From the NCBI GenBank assembly GCA_004557405.1, contig SFDZ01000011.1:1-64000 (forward strand): 64,000 nt of DNA, read 5' to 3'. Position numbers and translations under genes: made by a program. How positions within the stretch are numbered: position 1 is the stretch's first letter; every line of letters begins with the position of its first letter. A model generated the notes under the pieces. It was given only the letters and a program-made list of their open reading frames with translations. It was not told the DNA's origin and did not search any database. The stretch comes from Bacteroidales bacterium (lineage in GTDB: Bacteria; Bacteroidota; Bacteroidia; Bacteroidales; Paludibacteraceae). Positions 36,594 through 46,046 of this stretch are shown here, one piece after another.

Positions 36594-38756
36594 TTAATCT
36601 TCGTCTTTGTGCGATGCTTCGTACTCTTTCAGCAGTTTGTCCTGCACATCGCTCGGACAGAGTTCGTACGAGGCGAATTTCATAGTGAACGAAGCGCGAC
36701 CGCCCGAGAGCGAACTGAGCGAAGTGGAGTAGTTCGACAACTCTTTCAACGGCACTTTGGCTGTCAGTTTTTCAAATCCTTTCACGCTTTCCATGCCCAT
36801 GATGATGGCGCGGCGACCTTGCAAATCGCCCATCACATCGCCCATGCGGTCGCTCGGAACCAACACTTCGAGGTCGTAAACGGGCTCCATCACTTTCGGA
36901 CCTGCGTTTTTGAACGCTTCGGCAAAGGCATTGCGACCGGCCAGACGGAACGATATTTCGTTCGAATCGACAGGGTGCATCTTGCCATCGTAAACAATGA
37001 CGCGCACATCGCGGGCATACGATCCGGTGAGCGGGCCTTGTTCCATGCGGTCCATCACACCTTTCAGTATGGCCGGCAGAAAACGCGCATCGATGGCACC
37101 GCCTACTATACTGTTGATAAACACCAATTTACCGCCCCAATCAAGGTTGATTTCCTGTGTGTCGCGTACGCTGATTTTGTATTCTTGCCCGCCAAATTTG
37201 AATGTGTCGGGAGCGGGCATGCCTTCGACGTATGGCTCTACAATGAGGTGTACCTCGCCAAATTGACCGGCACCGCCCGATTGCTTCTTGTGGCGATAGT
37301 CGGCACGCGATGCCTTGGTGATGGTCTCGCGGTACGGAATCTTCGGCTCGTCGTACACAATGGGCAGTTTGTCGTTGTTTTCGATGCGCCATTTCAGGGT
37401 GCGCAGATGGAATTCGCCTTGTCCGTGCACGATGGTTTGTTTCAACTCTTTCGATTGTTCGATAATCCATGTCGGGTCTTCTTCGTGCATGCGGGTCAGT
37501 ATCATGTTCAGTTTTTCCTCTTCGCCGTGTGCTTGCGGACGGATGGCGCGGCGATATTTCGGGTCGGGATATTTCACCAACGGGAATACATAGTCGCAGC
37601 CTTTGCCGTTGAGGGTGTTGCCGGTGCGCGTGTCTTTCAACTTGACGGTGGCGCCGATGTCGCCGGCTACAAGTTGTTCAACCTCTTCGCGGTTTTGTCC
37701 CGATACGGAATAGATTTGGCTGATGCGCTCTTTACCTTCGTTGCGACTGACATTTGTCAGGTCGTCGCCGGCGCGAAGGGTGCCACTCATCACCTTGAAG
37801 TATGACACTTCGCCAATGTGCGGCTCGACGCTGGTTTTGAATACAAACAGGCTGGTGGGGCCGTTGGGGTCGGGTGCTACTTCGACACCGGCGGTGGTCA
37901 TGGGTTTTGGCATGTCGGTAACGAACGGCACCACGTTGCCAAGGAATTCCATCAGTCGGCGTACGCCCATCGAACGGCCGGAGCAGACACAGAATACGGG
38001 GAATATGTCGCGACCGACAAGGCCTTTGCGGATGCCGGCGCGCATTTCGTCTTCGCTGAGCGAACCTTGTTCGAAGTATTTGTCCATCAATGTCTCGTCG
38101 TTCTCGGCGGCGGCTTCTATCAGTTTTTGATGCAGGTCGGCGGCTTTCTCTTGCTCCGATTCGGGAATGGGCAGAATTTCGGGCGCACCGCCTTCGGGTT
38201 TCCAACGATACATTTTCATCAGCAGCACATCGATTACGGCGTTAAAGTCGGGGCCGACATTCAACGGATATTGCACCAACACGACTTTGGAGCCGAAACT
38301 CTCGCGCAACTGCTCAACGGTTTTGTTGAAGTCCGATTTCTCGGTGTCCAATTGGTTGCAGAGGAAAATGACGGGCTTGTGGTGTTTATCGGTGTAGCGG
38401 AAGTGGTTTTGGGTGCCGACTTCTACGCCATATTGCGTATTGAGCAGAATCACGGCTTGGTCGGTTACTTCCAACGAGGTGATGGTACCGCCGATAAAGT
38501 CGTCGTTGCCCGGGCAGTCGATGATGTTCAACTTCTTGCCTAACCATTCGGCGTGGATGACGGTCGGGAATACCGAATAACCGTACTCTTGCTCCACAGG
38601 GAAATAGTCAGAAACGGTGTTTTTGGCTTCGACGGTGCCGCGGCGTTTTATAACACCACTCTCGTAGAGCATGGCTTCTACAAGGGTGGTTTTGCCTGAG
38701 CCTGAACTTCCCATCAGGGAGATGTTCTTGATTTCGTTTGCTTGATAAACTTTCAT
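36594..38756 (-). CDS. EF-G paralogue (EF-G2 type) with altered GTPase site
   Basis: A 720-aa ribosomal translocase paralogue with full five-domain EF-G length. The P-loop is present (GSSGSGKTT, residues 16-24), but switch I reads EYGYSV instead of RGITI, the DTPGH motif reads DCPGND (residues 80-85, catalytic His replaced by Asn84), and NKxD reads NQLD (134-137). Domain IV (GGAGQFGEVHLIVEP) and the C-terminal domain (PLKELSNYSTSLSSLSGGRASF) look intact. In Bacteroides an EF-G2 without GTPase activity is known to support translation in carbon starvation and gut colonisation; this protein fits that type. The main fusA is not in the window. It ends in a strong terminator. Confidence 0.9.
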   Translation of the reverse strand: MKVYQANEIKNISLMGSSGSGKTTLVEAMLYESGVIKRRGTVEAKNTVSDYFPVEQEYGYSVFPTVIHAEWLGKKLNIIDCPGNDDFIGGTITSLEVTDQAVILLNTQYGVEVGTQNHFRYTDKHHKPVIFLCNQLDTEKSDFNKTVEQLRESFGSKVVLVQYPLNVGPDFNAVIDVLLMKMYRWKPEGGAPEILPIPESEQEKAADLHQKLIEAAAENDETLMDKYFEQGSLSEDEMRAGIRKGLVGRDIFPVFCVCSGRSMGVRRLMEFLGNVVPFVTDMPKPMTTAGVEVAPDPNGPTSLFVFKTSVEPHIGEVSYFKVMSGTLRAGDDLTNVSRNEGKERISQIYSVSGQNREEVEQLVAGDIGATVKLKDTRTGNTLNGKGCDYVFPLVKYPDPKYRRAIRPQAHGEEEKLNMILTRMHEEDPTWIIEQSKELKQTIVHGQGEFHLRTLKWRIENNDKLPIVYDEPKIPYRETITKASRADYRHKKQSGGAGQFGEVHLIVEPYVEGMPAPDTFKFGGQEYKISVRDTQEINLDWGGKLVFINSIVGGAIDARFLPAILKGVMDRMEQGPLTGSYARDVRVIVYDGKMHPVDSNEISFRLAGRNAFAEAFKNAGPKVMEPVYDLEVLVPSDRMGDVMGDLQGRRAIIMGMESVKGFEKLTAKVPLKELSNYSTSLSSLSGGRASFTMKFASYELCPSDVQDKLLKEYEASHKDED

Positions 38757-39027
38757 GGTGATAAAGGTTTTAGGTTGAAATTATTGACACTGATGCAAGC
38801 GTTGTCGCTTAAAATCTTCGCAATTTACAATTTTTTTTGCTAAAACAGATGTTTTTGCAGTATGTTTTACAACAAGTTTTTTGCAGTTCCCGTCTATTGC
38901 CGTTTGGAACGAAAAACGCTGATATTTCGTCTATTACTGACAATGCCATGAAAAAATATGGCGCGAAATGTTTGCTTTTTTGCAAAAATCCCGCGCCACG
39001 TTGTGGCAAGTTTGCTTGCGTTTGACT

Positions 39028-41991
39028 CTATTTTGCTATTTTGTACACTTGTCGGCTACTGTCGGTGGTTGTGTGTACAATGAAAATTCCGTGCGTCGTC
39101 AGTGGCACAAAGTGGATGCCGCCGGTGTGTGCACGGCGGTAGAGTTGGCGCCCGCCGATGTCGTAGATGCTGACGGTGCTGTTAGCCGGTAAACCGGCGA
39201 TGCCGATGCCGCTGTTGTTAGCCCAGATGACAAGGTCGTCGTCCGTTACCTGCACGATGCGTACTTCTATGTCGGGGTCGTCGGGTTGGATTTCCGGCTC
39301 GGTGTTGATGTGTGTGTCGTGTTCTACGATGTTGTTGGTCGTTACTTTTATCTCGTTCGAAAAATCTGTAACATACTCGTGCGATGTGGCGCGCAGACGA
39401 TAGTGGTAGTCGGTGTTTTGCTCAAGACCGTTAACCCACCAACCTTCGTACCAGGGCTCGTCGCGCAGCACAAATGTGGTGTCTTGGTAGCCGTAGGTGG
39501 CCGATACATCGTCCAAGGTTACCGAACCATACACTTTGCGTGTGTAAATCCAACGGAATTGCGTATAGTTGGCCTCGTGCGGGAAAGTATAGACGGGATA
39601 TTTCTTGTCGGTGGTGCTGTCGGCGCGCAAGGTGTCGATGTTTATCCATTGGCTGCCGTTGTAGGCGTCGAGTGTCAGGGTGGCAATGGTGTCGCCCTTG
39701 CCTTTGGCTTTTTTGTTTCCCCAACGATACATGAACGACAGACGTCGGGCAGCATCGGCAAATTGTGGCGAAATGAGCGAGTCGAGTTTGCCTGTTTTTT
39801 CGTTTTTGAACGCGACGCTCGGCGCGGCTACACCGCAAGCCGTTTTGCTGGTGCTGGTTTCGGTTGTTGTGAATCGCCAGCCGGCTGTTTCCAACGCCGA
39901 TTTTTGTATGACCAAACTGTCAAATCCTTCGTCGTAGGTGTGGATGCCCGAACCTGACATGTGGTACACGTCTATCAGATATTTTTGTACGCCCGGCACA
40001 CTTTCCCACAGCGGCTCAAAAGCATCGCCTTCGATGTTGTCGGGGTCGAGTGCAAGTGGCGGCGTCATCGTGTCGGTGCGGAATCGCACGGCGTTGACGG
40101 TTGCCGTCCGGGCTGTGGTGCTCACCGCTGTGATGCGATAGGTGTAGGTGGTGTTCGGCGTCAGATTGCTTGCGCGTGTGGCGATGCGGTTGCCTACCGG
40201 TTTGTCTTGGAAAATGTAGGCAGCAGGCGCACCTGTCATGGTGTGCTGCTTGACGCCCGTGATGTAGTCGGTCGGGTGGCTCTCCCATTCGTTCCAATGG
40301 AACTGCGTGGTGGCGCCGTTGACGGTCGGTTTGCGGGTGAGTGTAACATCTTTGCCCCAATACTGCGGGTCGTTTATTTCGCCAATCACATCGATGCGTA
40401 TGCCGCTGTGATAGAGCGCAATAGCATCGTTACCATTGAACGACAATAAGGTTTTTTCGTCTTTGGCGTCGGCACCGCAGATTTTATCGGCCAATTTTTG
40501 CAGGTCGGCAGAGGCGCCTTTGTGTGCCAATACATATACGCTGTTGTTGGGCAGTGTGCCGCTCAACTGCAGCAGCGAGTCGCTTTTGAACGACCCGACG
40601 CCGTTGTTTTGCTTGCGCAGTTCGTAGTGCGACAAATCGATTGCCTTGCCGGTGCCGTTGTAAATGGCGATGGCTTTGTTGAAACTCGAGCCTTCGATGT
40701 AAGCCGAGAAGAATAGGTCGCTGGCTTGTTCGCCGCCGGTGTATAGGTCGATGTGGTAGTTGGCGGCCTCGGTTTTGCGCATCCAGCCGAGTGTGGCGGC
40801 TGTGGCGGTGATGTCGGTTGGTTCGAGTGCCATAAACTCGTCGGTTACCGATGCTTTGAGTGCTATGTTGATAGGCTCGGCCAAACCACCGCCGAAAATC
40901 AGTATGGTGTCGGCAAATTCGCCGATTTCCGAGGCAGCGAATGTCAGTGTTATTGCGGCGTCGCCTTGCAAGGCTTCGTTGGCGGTGATTTTGTTTTTCG
41001 ACAGGGTGAAGGCCGGTGTGCCGTTCTTAATTTGTAGTTGCACATCGCTTATCAGGTTGATGCCTTCGACAATGAATGTGGTGCTTTGGTTGTCGCCTTC
41101 CATCAACACGCCGAAATTGAATTTGTCCCAACGGGTGGGCGATACGAGGAACGGACGCGTGTCGGTCGGTGCCGCAAAAGCATCGTCGGTTTTGTCGCCC
41201 CAAATGTACTCGACCAATTCGGGATAGTCGATAAACGGATTGCGATTTCCCTGAATGGCGTAAACGGCTTCTTGGCGGTCGAGCTCTTTTTGCGACACAG
41301 GGTCGGCACGGTGCCATTGCAGCAGCAGTTCCAAAGCCCAATCTTTCCACACGGGATAGGTGTTGTTGTCCATCATGGGCGATTGCCAAATGTCGGCAAA
41401 CTCCTCGTAAACGGTGGCCATGTAGAAGTAGGCGCGCGCAAAGTCGCCTTTGTATTGGTCGGCCGGTTCGAAACAGTTGCCCGCATAGTCGTCGGTGCGG
41501 AACGTGTTTTTGCCGACTTTGCTGACGCCGTTGTCGCTGGTAGCCTCACCAACGATGCCGAGCGGCAGGTCGTTTTTGGCCGAATTGATGCGTCCTTCGG
41601 CGGGAAACAGATGATTCAGGTCTTTGTACGAATTGTACATGACGCTTCCCCACCACGATTTCGGCAGCGAGTGTTCGATGTGCATGCCTTCCACGGCCAG
41701 AAAATCGGGTTGCCCATCGGTGTAGGTGAATTTGAACGTTTCGTTGGAATACATGTCGATGACGGTGCTGTCGGCTGCATTGCGGTCGGTGTAGTAAAAA
41801 CCTTGCCATGTATAGCCGGCACCGCTACCGTATGCCAAAAAAATGCCATTCGATGCAATGTCGTTCAACGCGGTTTTTAATGCCTCTTTCTTGAGTCCGT
41901 CGGTTTTGTAGTAGTAACCGGCCGGAATCGCGGCATTGACCGTGGCGACCAACAATGTCGCCAATGCGATGGTGAAAAACTGTTTTCTCAT
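39028..41991 (-). CDS. Secreted endonuclease I-family protein with lamin-tail domain and T9SS tail
   Basis: A 987-aa secreted nuclease. A signal peptide (ending TVNA) leads into an endonuclease I (EndA/NucM) domain (about residues 20-285) with the catalytic region GMHIEHSLPKSWWGS (about 100-117) and DLNHLFPAEGRINSAKND. A beta-rich linker, a lamin-tail-like domain (about 424-563: LFFSAYIEGSSFNKAIAIYNG), an FN3-like domain and a jelly-roll-like domain follow. The last 65 residues (STVSIYDIGGRQLYRRAHTG ... GIFIVHTTT ... VYKIAK) are a T9SS sorting domain. It probably degrades extracellular DNA or RNA at the cell surface for nutrient uptake. It follows pssA by 27 bases and may share its transcript. 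Confidence 0.93.
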   Translation of the reverse strand: MRKQFFTIALATLLVATVNAAIPAGYYYKTDGLKKEALKTALNDIASNGIFLAYGSGAGYTWQGFYYTDRNAADSTVIDMYSNETFKFTYTDGQPDFLAVEGMHIEHSLPKSWWGSVMYNSYKDLNHLFPAEGRINSAKNDLPLGIVGEATSDNGVSKVGKNTFRTDDYAGNCFEPADQYKGDFARAYFYMATVYEEFADIWQSPMMDNNTYPVWKDWALELLLQWHRADPVSQKELDRQEAVYAIQGNRNPFIDYPELVEYIWGDKTDDAFAAPTDTRPFLVSPTRWDKFNFGVLMEGDNQSTTFIVEGINLISDVQLQIKNGTPAFTLSKNKITANEALQGDAAITLTFAASEIGEFADTILIFGGGLAEPINIALKASVTDEFMALEPTDITATAATLGWMRKTEAANYHIDLYTGGEQASDLFFSAYIEGSSFNKAIAIYNGTGKAIDLSHYELRKQNNGVGSFKSDSLLQLSGTLPNNSVYVLAHKGASADLQKLADKICGADAKDEKTLLSFNGNDAIALYHSGIRIDVIGEINDPQYWGKDVTLTRKPTVNGATTQFHWNEWESHPTDYITGVKQHTMTGAPAAYIFQDKPVGNRIATRASNLTPNTTYTYRITAVSTTARTATVNAVRFRTDTMTPPLALDPDNIEGDAFEPLWESVPGVQKYLIDVYHMSGSGIHTYDEGFDSLVIQKSALETAGWRFTTTETSTSKTACGVAAPSVAFKNEKTGKLDSLISPQFADAARRLSFMYRWGNKKAKGKGDTIATLTLDAYNGSQWINIDTLRADSTTDKKYPVYTFPHEANYTQFRWIYTRKVYGSVTLDDVSATYGYQDTTFVLRDEPWYEGWWVNGLEQNTDYHYRLRATSHEYVTDFSNEIKVTTNNIVEHDTHINTEPEIQPDDPDIEVRIVQVTDDDLVIWANNSGIGIAGLPANSTVSIYDIGGRQLYRRAHTGGIHFVPLTTHGIFIVHTTTDSSRQVYKIAK

Positions 41992-42018
41992 GGTATGTGT
42001 GTTTAAGGAGTTAAGTAT

Positions 42019-42693
42019 CTATTTTTTAATCAAGGCGCATAGCGACAAAAGGGTGTACCACACGATGATGACCGGCAAGGCGCGCAGCCTGAAAATGACG
42101 CTCAGCAAAACAACGCCGCTGATGAAAATCCAACGAATTTCGTTGCCTTTCCACCCGAATGACTTGAATTTGAGCGAAAACATCGGCAGTTCGCACACCA
42201 ACAGGAAACACGATAAGGCTATCAACAGCAAAATCGCCCACGGATAAAGCGGCAGTTGCAGTGGTCCGCCATACGAGTAGGCCAACCCGACCCAAAAGAG
42301 TGCGTTAGCCGGCGTGGCCAAGCCGATAAACGAGGTGGTTTGGCGTGTGTCGAGGTTGAATTTGGCCAAACGCAATGCCGAAAACGCTACAATGAGCAAT
42401 GCCAAATAGCGCGTATAGTCCCAATCGCTGCTGTTGAGCAACGAATAGGCAGTCAGAGCGGGCGCAAAACCAAAACTGATGAGGTCGGCCAGCGAATCCA
42501 ACTCCTTGCCGATGGCGGACGAAACGCCCAACAAACGCGCCGAAAATCCATCGAAAAAGTCGAATACAGCGGACAAAATAACAAAAAATGCCACCCATTG
42601 GTAGTGGGCTTCGTAAGCCATCATCACGGCCAAAGTGCCGGATAGCAGATTCAAACAGGTGATGGCATTGGGAATGTGCTGTTTTATTTTCAT
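42019..42693 (-). CDS. pssA: CDP-diacylglycerol-serine O-phosphatidyltransferase
   Basis: Makes phosphatidylserine, the precursor of phosphatidylethanolamine, in the inner membrane. With the ATG start (MKIKQHIPNAITCLNLLSG) it is 224 aa; an in-frame TTG eight codons earlier is less likely. The CDP-alcohol phosphotransferase motif DG-x2-AR-x8-G-x3-D-x3-D is complete (D48, G49, A52, R53, G62, D66, D70). Several membrane helices follow. A -7 box (TATCTTTG) lies 29 bases upstream of the ATG. The partner decarboxylase gene is not in the window. Confidence 0.95.
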   Translation of the reverse strand: MKIKQHIPNAITCLNLLSGTLAVMMAYEAHYQWVAFFVILSAVFDFFDGFSARLLGVSSAIGKELDSLADLISFGFAPALTAYSLLNSSDWDYTRYLALLIVAFSALRLAKFNLDTRQTTSFIGLATPANALFWVGLAYSYGGPLQLPLYPWAILLLIALSCFLLVCELPMFSLKFKSFGWKGNEIRWIFISGVVLLSVIFRLRALPVIIVWYTLLSLCALIKK

Positions 42694-42721
42694 GTCGAAT
42701 AAGGTGTTTTTTTCCAACCTA

Positions 42722-42729
42722 CAAAGATA
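42722..42729 (-). promoter_or_regulatory. -7 box of pssA
   Basis: TATCTTTG on the minus strand fits TAnnTTTG. The -33 element is not clear at the usual distance. The short distance to the ATG at 42693 supports that start. Confidence 0.6.
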
Positions 42730-42790
42730 GATAAAAATTCGTTAGGTTGGTGCAATAAATATTTTTTTTTGATTTTTTTTGCGCAAAAGT

Positions 42791-42821
42791 TTTGTGGTAT
42801 CAGAAAAATGTTGTACCTTTG
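42791..42821 (+). promoter_or_regulatory. Promoter of the initiator tRNA gene
   Basis: TTTG (42791-42794), 19 bases, then TACCTTTG (42814-42821): a near-perfect Bacteroidota housekeeping promoter ending 13 bases before the tRNA. Confidence 0.85.
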
Positions 42822-42834
42822 CACTCGAAAATAG

Positions 42835-42906
<72 letters not shown>

Positions 42907-42964
42907 CATAGTCAGTCAGCCGTTTAACTCGCGTTAAGTGGCTGCTTTTTTTTGAAATACAACT

Positions 42965-43360
42965 ATGAAACGACGTCTGCTGCTTGCTCTTGTGTGCTGG
43001 GTGTTGTTGTCGGCTTGCGAACGCAAACCCGAACAACAATACAATGCGCTTGTGGGCGATTGGTTTATTTATGCGGCTTATCGCGAAGGTGGCACTACCG
43101 ATTTGTTACCTTTGGCCGACATATTTGGCTACTCCTGTCTCGGGACATCGGTGTTGCGGGTGGATGAACAGACATTCAATTTGGAGAGCTCGTGCGATGT
43201 GCTGGCGTGCCACGGCACCTATGCGTGTGCCGATAGTATTATATATGGTGTAACGTCGGAAGGCGATACACTGATTTTTTATTTCGTCGATGGTGTGTTG
43301 TCCACCATTCAGGACATCGATGTTCTTGGACGATTGGATTTGCGTTTCCAAAAAAGATGA
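42965..43360 (+). CDS. Small lipoprotein
   Basis: A 131-aa lipoprotein. The signal sequence MKRRLLLALVCWVLLSAC carries the lipobox LSAC with Cys18 as the modified residue. The mature part starts ERKPEQQYNALVGDWFIYAA and is a small beta-rich domain with four cysteines (SCLG, SSCDVLACHG, ACADS), resembling lipocalin-like lipoproteins of Bacteroidota that begin with a GxW strand. It overlaps pdxB by four bases (ATGA), so the two are translationally coupled. Ligand unknown. Confidence 0.85.
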   Translation: MKRRLLLALVCWVLLSACERKPEQQYNALVGDWFIYAAYREGGTTDLLPLADIFGYSCLGTSVLRVDEQTFNLESSCDVLACHGTYACADSIIYGVTSEGDTLIFYFVDGVLSTIQDIDVLGRLDLRFQKR

Positions 43361-44394
43361 AAACAAAATTGCGTATTCTTGTTGACAATTGTATCCCGTT
43401 CATCCGGGGTGTGCTCGAGCCTGTGGCTGATGTGTGCTATCTGTCGGCGGTCGATTTCACGCCTGATGCCGTGGCCACTGCCGATGCGCTGATAGTGCGT
43501 ACGCGCACGCGCTGCGATGCTGCGTTGTTGGCTGCATCGTCGGTCAGGTTCGTGGCTACGGCCACTATCGGTTTCGACCACATTGATGTCGATTTTTGTC
43601 GCGACAAGGGTATCGCATGGACGAACGCTGCCGGCTGTAATGCTACGTCGGTGGCGCAATATGTGGCCTCGGCGTTGAGCGCGTGGGCGCAACGTGCGCA
43701 TATCGACTTGTGCAGCAAAACCCTTGGCGTTGTAGGGGTCGGTCATGTGGGAAGCGCGGTGTGTGATGTCGCTAAACTATTGGGAATGAAATTGTTGTGC
43801 AACGATCCGTTGCGCAGTGAACCCGATTTTGTGTCGCTCGACGAGGTGGCGGCGTGTGCCGATGTCGTTACGTTTCATACGCCGCTGACTTACGATAGTC
43901 TTTGGGCAACTTATCATTTGGCCGGTGCCGATTTTTTCAGTCGATGCGCTCGTAATCCGCTGATAATCAATGCGGCGCGTGGCGGCGTGGTTGACGAGCG
44001 TGCGCTGATGGCCGCTAAATTTTCGGGGTGCATAGCCGATTTTGTGTTGGATTGTTGGGAAGGCGAGCCGCACATTACGCCCGATGTGTTGCAAGCGGCG
44101 TTTATTGCCACGCCACATATTGCCGGCTACTCGGCCGATGGCAAAGCCAATGCCACCACTATGGCGGTGCGTGCGGTTAGTCGTTTCTTTGGCTTGGGGC
44201 TCGACCATTTTGTGGTCGATGCGTTGCCGCCGAAGCAAGTTTGTTCTTGCTCGCGCGCTGCGTTGCCGTTGCGCATGCTTGCCAATTACGACATCATGGC
44301 CGACGATGCTCGTTTGCGCCGCGAACCGACCGCGTTCGAGCAGCAACGCAGTCGCTATCCTGTGCGCCGCGAAGTGGTGTGGAGCGTCGAATAG
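43357..44394 (+). CDS. pdxB: Erythronate-4-phosphate dehydrogenase
   Basis: PdxB oxidises 4-phosphoerythronate in the DXP-dependent pyridoxal phosphate pathway. The 345-aa protein starts LRILVDNCIPFIRGVLEPVA and has the D-isomer 2-hydroxyacid dehydrogenase fold: IVRTRTRCDAALLA, ATIGFDHIDVDFC, the Rossmann motif LGVVGVGHVGSAV, then HTPLT, INAARGGVVDE (catalytic Arg) and TPHIAGYSADGK (catalytic His). It is coupled to the lipoprotein gene. SerC, encoded at 61.0 kb, catalyses the next step of this pathway in many bacteria. Confidence 0.93.
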   Translation: MKTKLRILVDNCIPFIRGVLEPVADVCYLSAVDFTPDAVATADALIVRTRTRCDAALLAASSVRFVATATIGFDHIDVDFCRDKGIAWTNAAGCNATSVAQYVASALSAWAQRAHIDLCSKTLGVVGVGHVGSAVCDVAKLLGMKLLCNDPLRSEPDFVSLDEVAACADVVTFHTPLTYDSLWATYHLAGADFFSRCARNPLIINAARGGVVDERALMAAKFSGCIADFVLDCWEGEPHITPDVLQAAFIATPHIAGYSADGKANATTMAVRAVSRFFGLGLDHFVVDALPPKQVCSCSRAALPLRMLANYDIMADDARLRREPTAFEQQRSRYPVRREVVWSVE

Positions 44395-44444
44395 ATGAGC
44401 CGGCCATCTGTCATCGGGAATGGCGAAATGCTATCGTTTGCTCA

Positions 44445-45833
44445 TCAATAATATCCCAAAATTTTCAGCATCGATTTGTAACTTTGCTCTTTGGCAAAGA
44501 GTTTTGTGGTGTATTCGCCATCGTCGTCCTTGTCGATGACCACCATTTTCGGTGCCGGAATCAGACAGTGTTGTATGCCGCCGTAGCCGCTCAACGCTTC
44601 TTGGTAGGCTCCCATGTGGAAAAATCCTACAAATTGTTCGTTGTCGGGTTCGAGTTTGGGCATAAACACGGCGTTCGAGTGCGCTTCGGCGTTGTAGTAA
44701 TCTTCGCTGTCGCAGGTGAGACCGCCTAAATGTACGCGCTCGTATTCTTTGTCCCAGTTGTTGACGGCCAATAGCACAAAACGTTGGTTTATAGCCCATG
44801 TGTCGGGCAGCGTGGTGATGAACGAACTGTCAATCATGTTCCAAAGTTCGCGGTCGTTCTGCTGTTTCTGGTTGACAATGGAGTAGAGCATGGCACCGCT
44901 TTCGCCCACGGTGTACGACCCGAATTCGGTAAAGATGTTCGGTTCGGGGGTATTGTTGTTGTTGCATGTCTTTTTTATTTGCGACACAATCTCTTCGGCC
45001 ATGTATTCGTAGTCGTATTCGAAATCGAGGTGCGCCTGAATGGGAAAACCGCCGCCGATGTTGAGCGAATCGAGTTCGGGGCATATCTTTTTCAGTTCGC
45101 AGTAGAGGTTGACGGCTTTGTTCAACTCGTTCCAATAGTAAGCGGTGTCGCGTATGCCGGTGTTGATGAAGAAGTGTAGCATCTTCAGTTTGACGTGCGG
45201 ATTGTGCTGAATGTTTTTCTTATAATAGGGTATGATGTCGTTGTAGCGTATGCCGAGACGCGATGTGTAGAAGTCGAATTTTGGTTCTTCTTCGGCGGCA
45301 ATGCGTATGCCGACTTTCATTTTCAGGTCTTTGTCGAAAAGGTCGAGTTCGAATTTGTTGTCCAAGATGGGAACGACATTTTTGAATCCGAGTCGTATTA
45401 AATTTTGAATATTTTCGACGTATTGCGGGCGTTTGAATCCGTTACAAAGGATGAAAGTATCGGTTCCGAGTTGCCCGCTTTTGTGCAATTCTTCCAAAAT
45501 ATTGATGTCGAATGCCGACGATGTTTCGATGTTTACCTTGTTTTTCAGCACTTCCTCCATGACGAACGAAAAGTGCGAACTTTTGGTGCAGTAGCAATAT
45601 TGATAGTCGGCAGCGTAATCGACTTTGGCCATGGCAACGTTGAACATGCGGCGCGCACGTTGAATGTTTTGACGAATTTTTGGTAAATAACTGATTCTCA
45701 GTGGTGTTCCGTATTGTTTTATTAAGTCCATCAACGGAATGCCGAACCAATTGAGTTCGCCGTCTTCTACCGAAAATTCGTCGCTCGACAGGTCGAATGC
45801 CTGCTCAATCAAATCTACATACTTGTTTTTCAT
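44445..45833 (-). CDS. speA: Arginine decarboxylase, short fold-III PLP type
   Basis: A 462-aa cytosolic PLP enzyme of the fold III (alanine racemase-like) group, of the type annotated in Bacteroidota as arginine decarboxylase, the first step from arginine to agmatine and polyamines. It is shorter than the 630-aa E. coli type. PLP Lys is predicted at K84 (YCYCTKSSHF), the phosphate-binding loop is LNIGGGFPI, and TEFGSYTVGESGAML lies in the C-terminal domain. Late residues include LGGLTCDSEDYYN (likely catalytic Cys/Asp). The exact substrate is not proven by sequence. It is monocistronic, converging with pdxB. Confidence 0.88.
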   Translation of the reverse strand: MKNKYVDLIEQAFDLSSDEFSVEDGELNWFGIPLMDLIKQYGTPLRISYLPKIRQNIQRARRMFNVAMAKVDYAADYQYCYCTKSSHFSFVMEEVLKNKVNIETSSAFDINILEELHKSGQLGTDTFILCNGFKRPQYVENIQNLIRLGFKNVVPILDNKFELDLFDKDLKMKVGIRIAAEEEPKFDFYTSRLGIRYNDIIPYYKKNIQHNPHVKLKMLHFFINTGIRDTAYYWNELNKAVNLYCELKKICPELDSLNIGGGFPIQAHLDFEYDYEYMAEEIVSQIKKTCNNNNTPEPNIFTEFGSYTVGESGAMLYSIVNQKQQNDRELWNMIDSSFITTLPDTWAINQRFVLLAVNNWDKEYERVHLGGLTCDSEDYYNAEAHSNAVFMPKLEPDNEQFVGFFHMGAYQEALSGYGGIQHCLIPAPKMVVIDKDDDGEYTTKLFAKEQSYKSMLKILGYY

Positions 45834-45937
45834 CGTTTTTATTGCTTTTTCGATTTAACTTTGTCGGGTTGTTCTAAAAAGTTGTATCCGACTGACTTGG
45901 ATTGCTGTTTTTGACGTAAAGTAAGTGAATCGGACTG

Positions 45938-45967
45938 CAAAGTTAGTGAAAAGAATGATTTGTTCAA
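45938..45967 (-). promoter_or_regulatory. Promoter of the arginine decarboxylase gene
   Basis: On the minus strand TTG (45967-45965), 19 bases, then TAACTTTG (45945-45938). The leader to the ATG is about 100 bases; I see no clear riboswitch fold in it. Confidence 0.7.
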
Positions 45968-46046
45968 CTAAAAGTGGTAATAATTTGCACATTTGTGGTC
46001 GTTTTTGTGCAAATGGTGGCTTTTGGTGTGGTTGGAGTGTCGGTTT

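Noticed and set aside
42694..42717. TTG start giving an 8-residue longer PssA
   Set aside because: The ATG at 42693 begins the family-typical MKIKQHIPN and stands at the right distance from the -7 box.
45834..45937. Riboswitch in the arginine decarboxylase leader
   Set aside because: The leader is about 100 bases and shows no strong stem system or terminator-like hairpin by eye.
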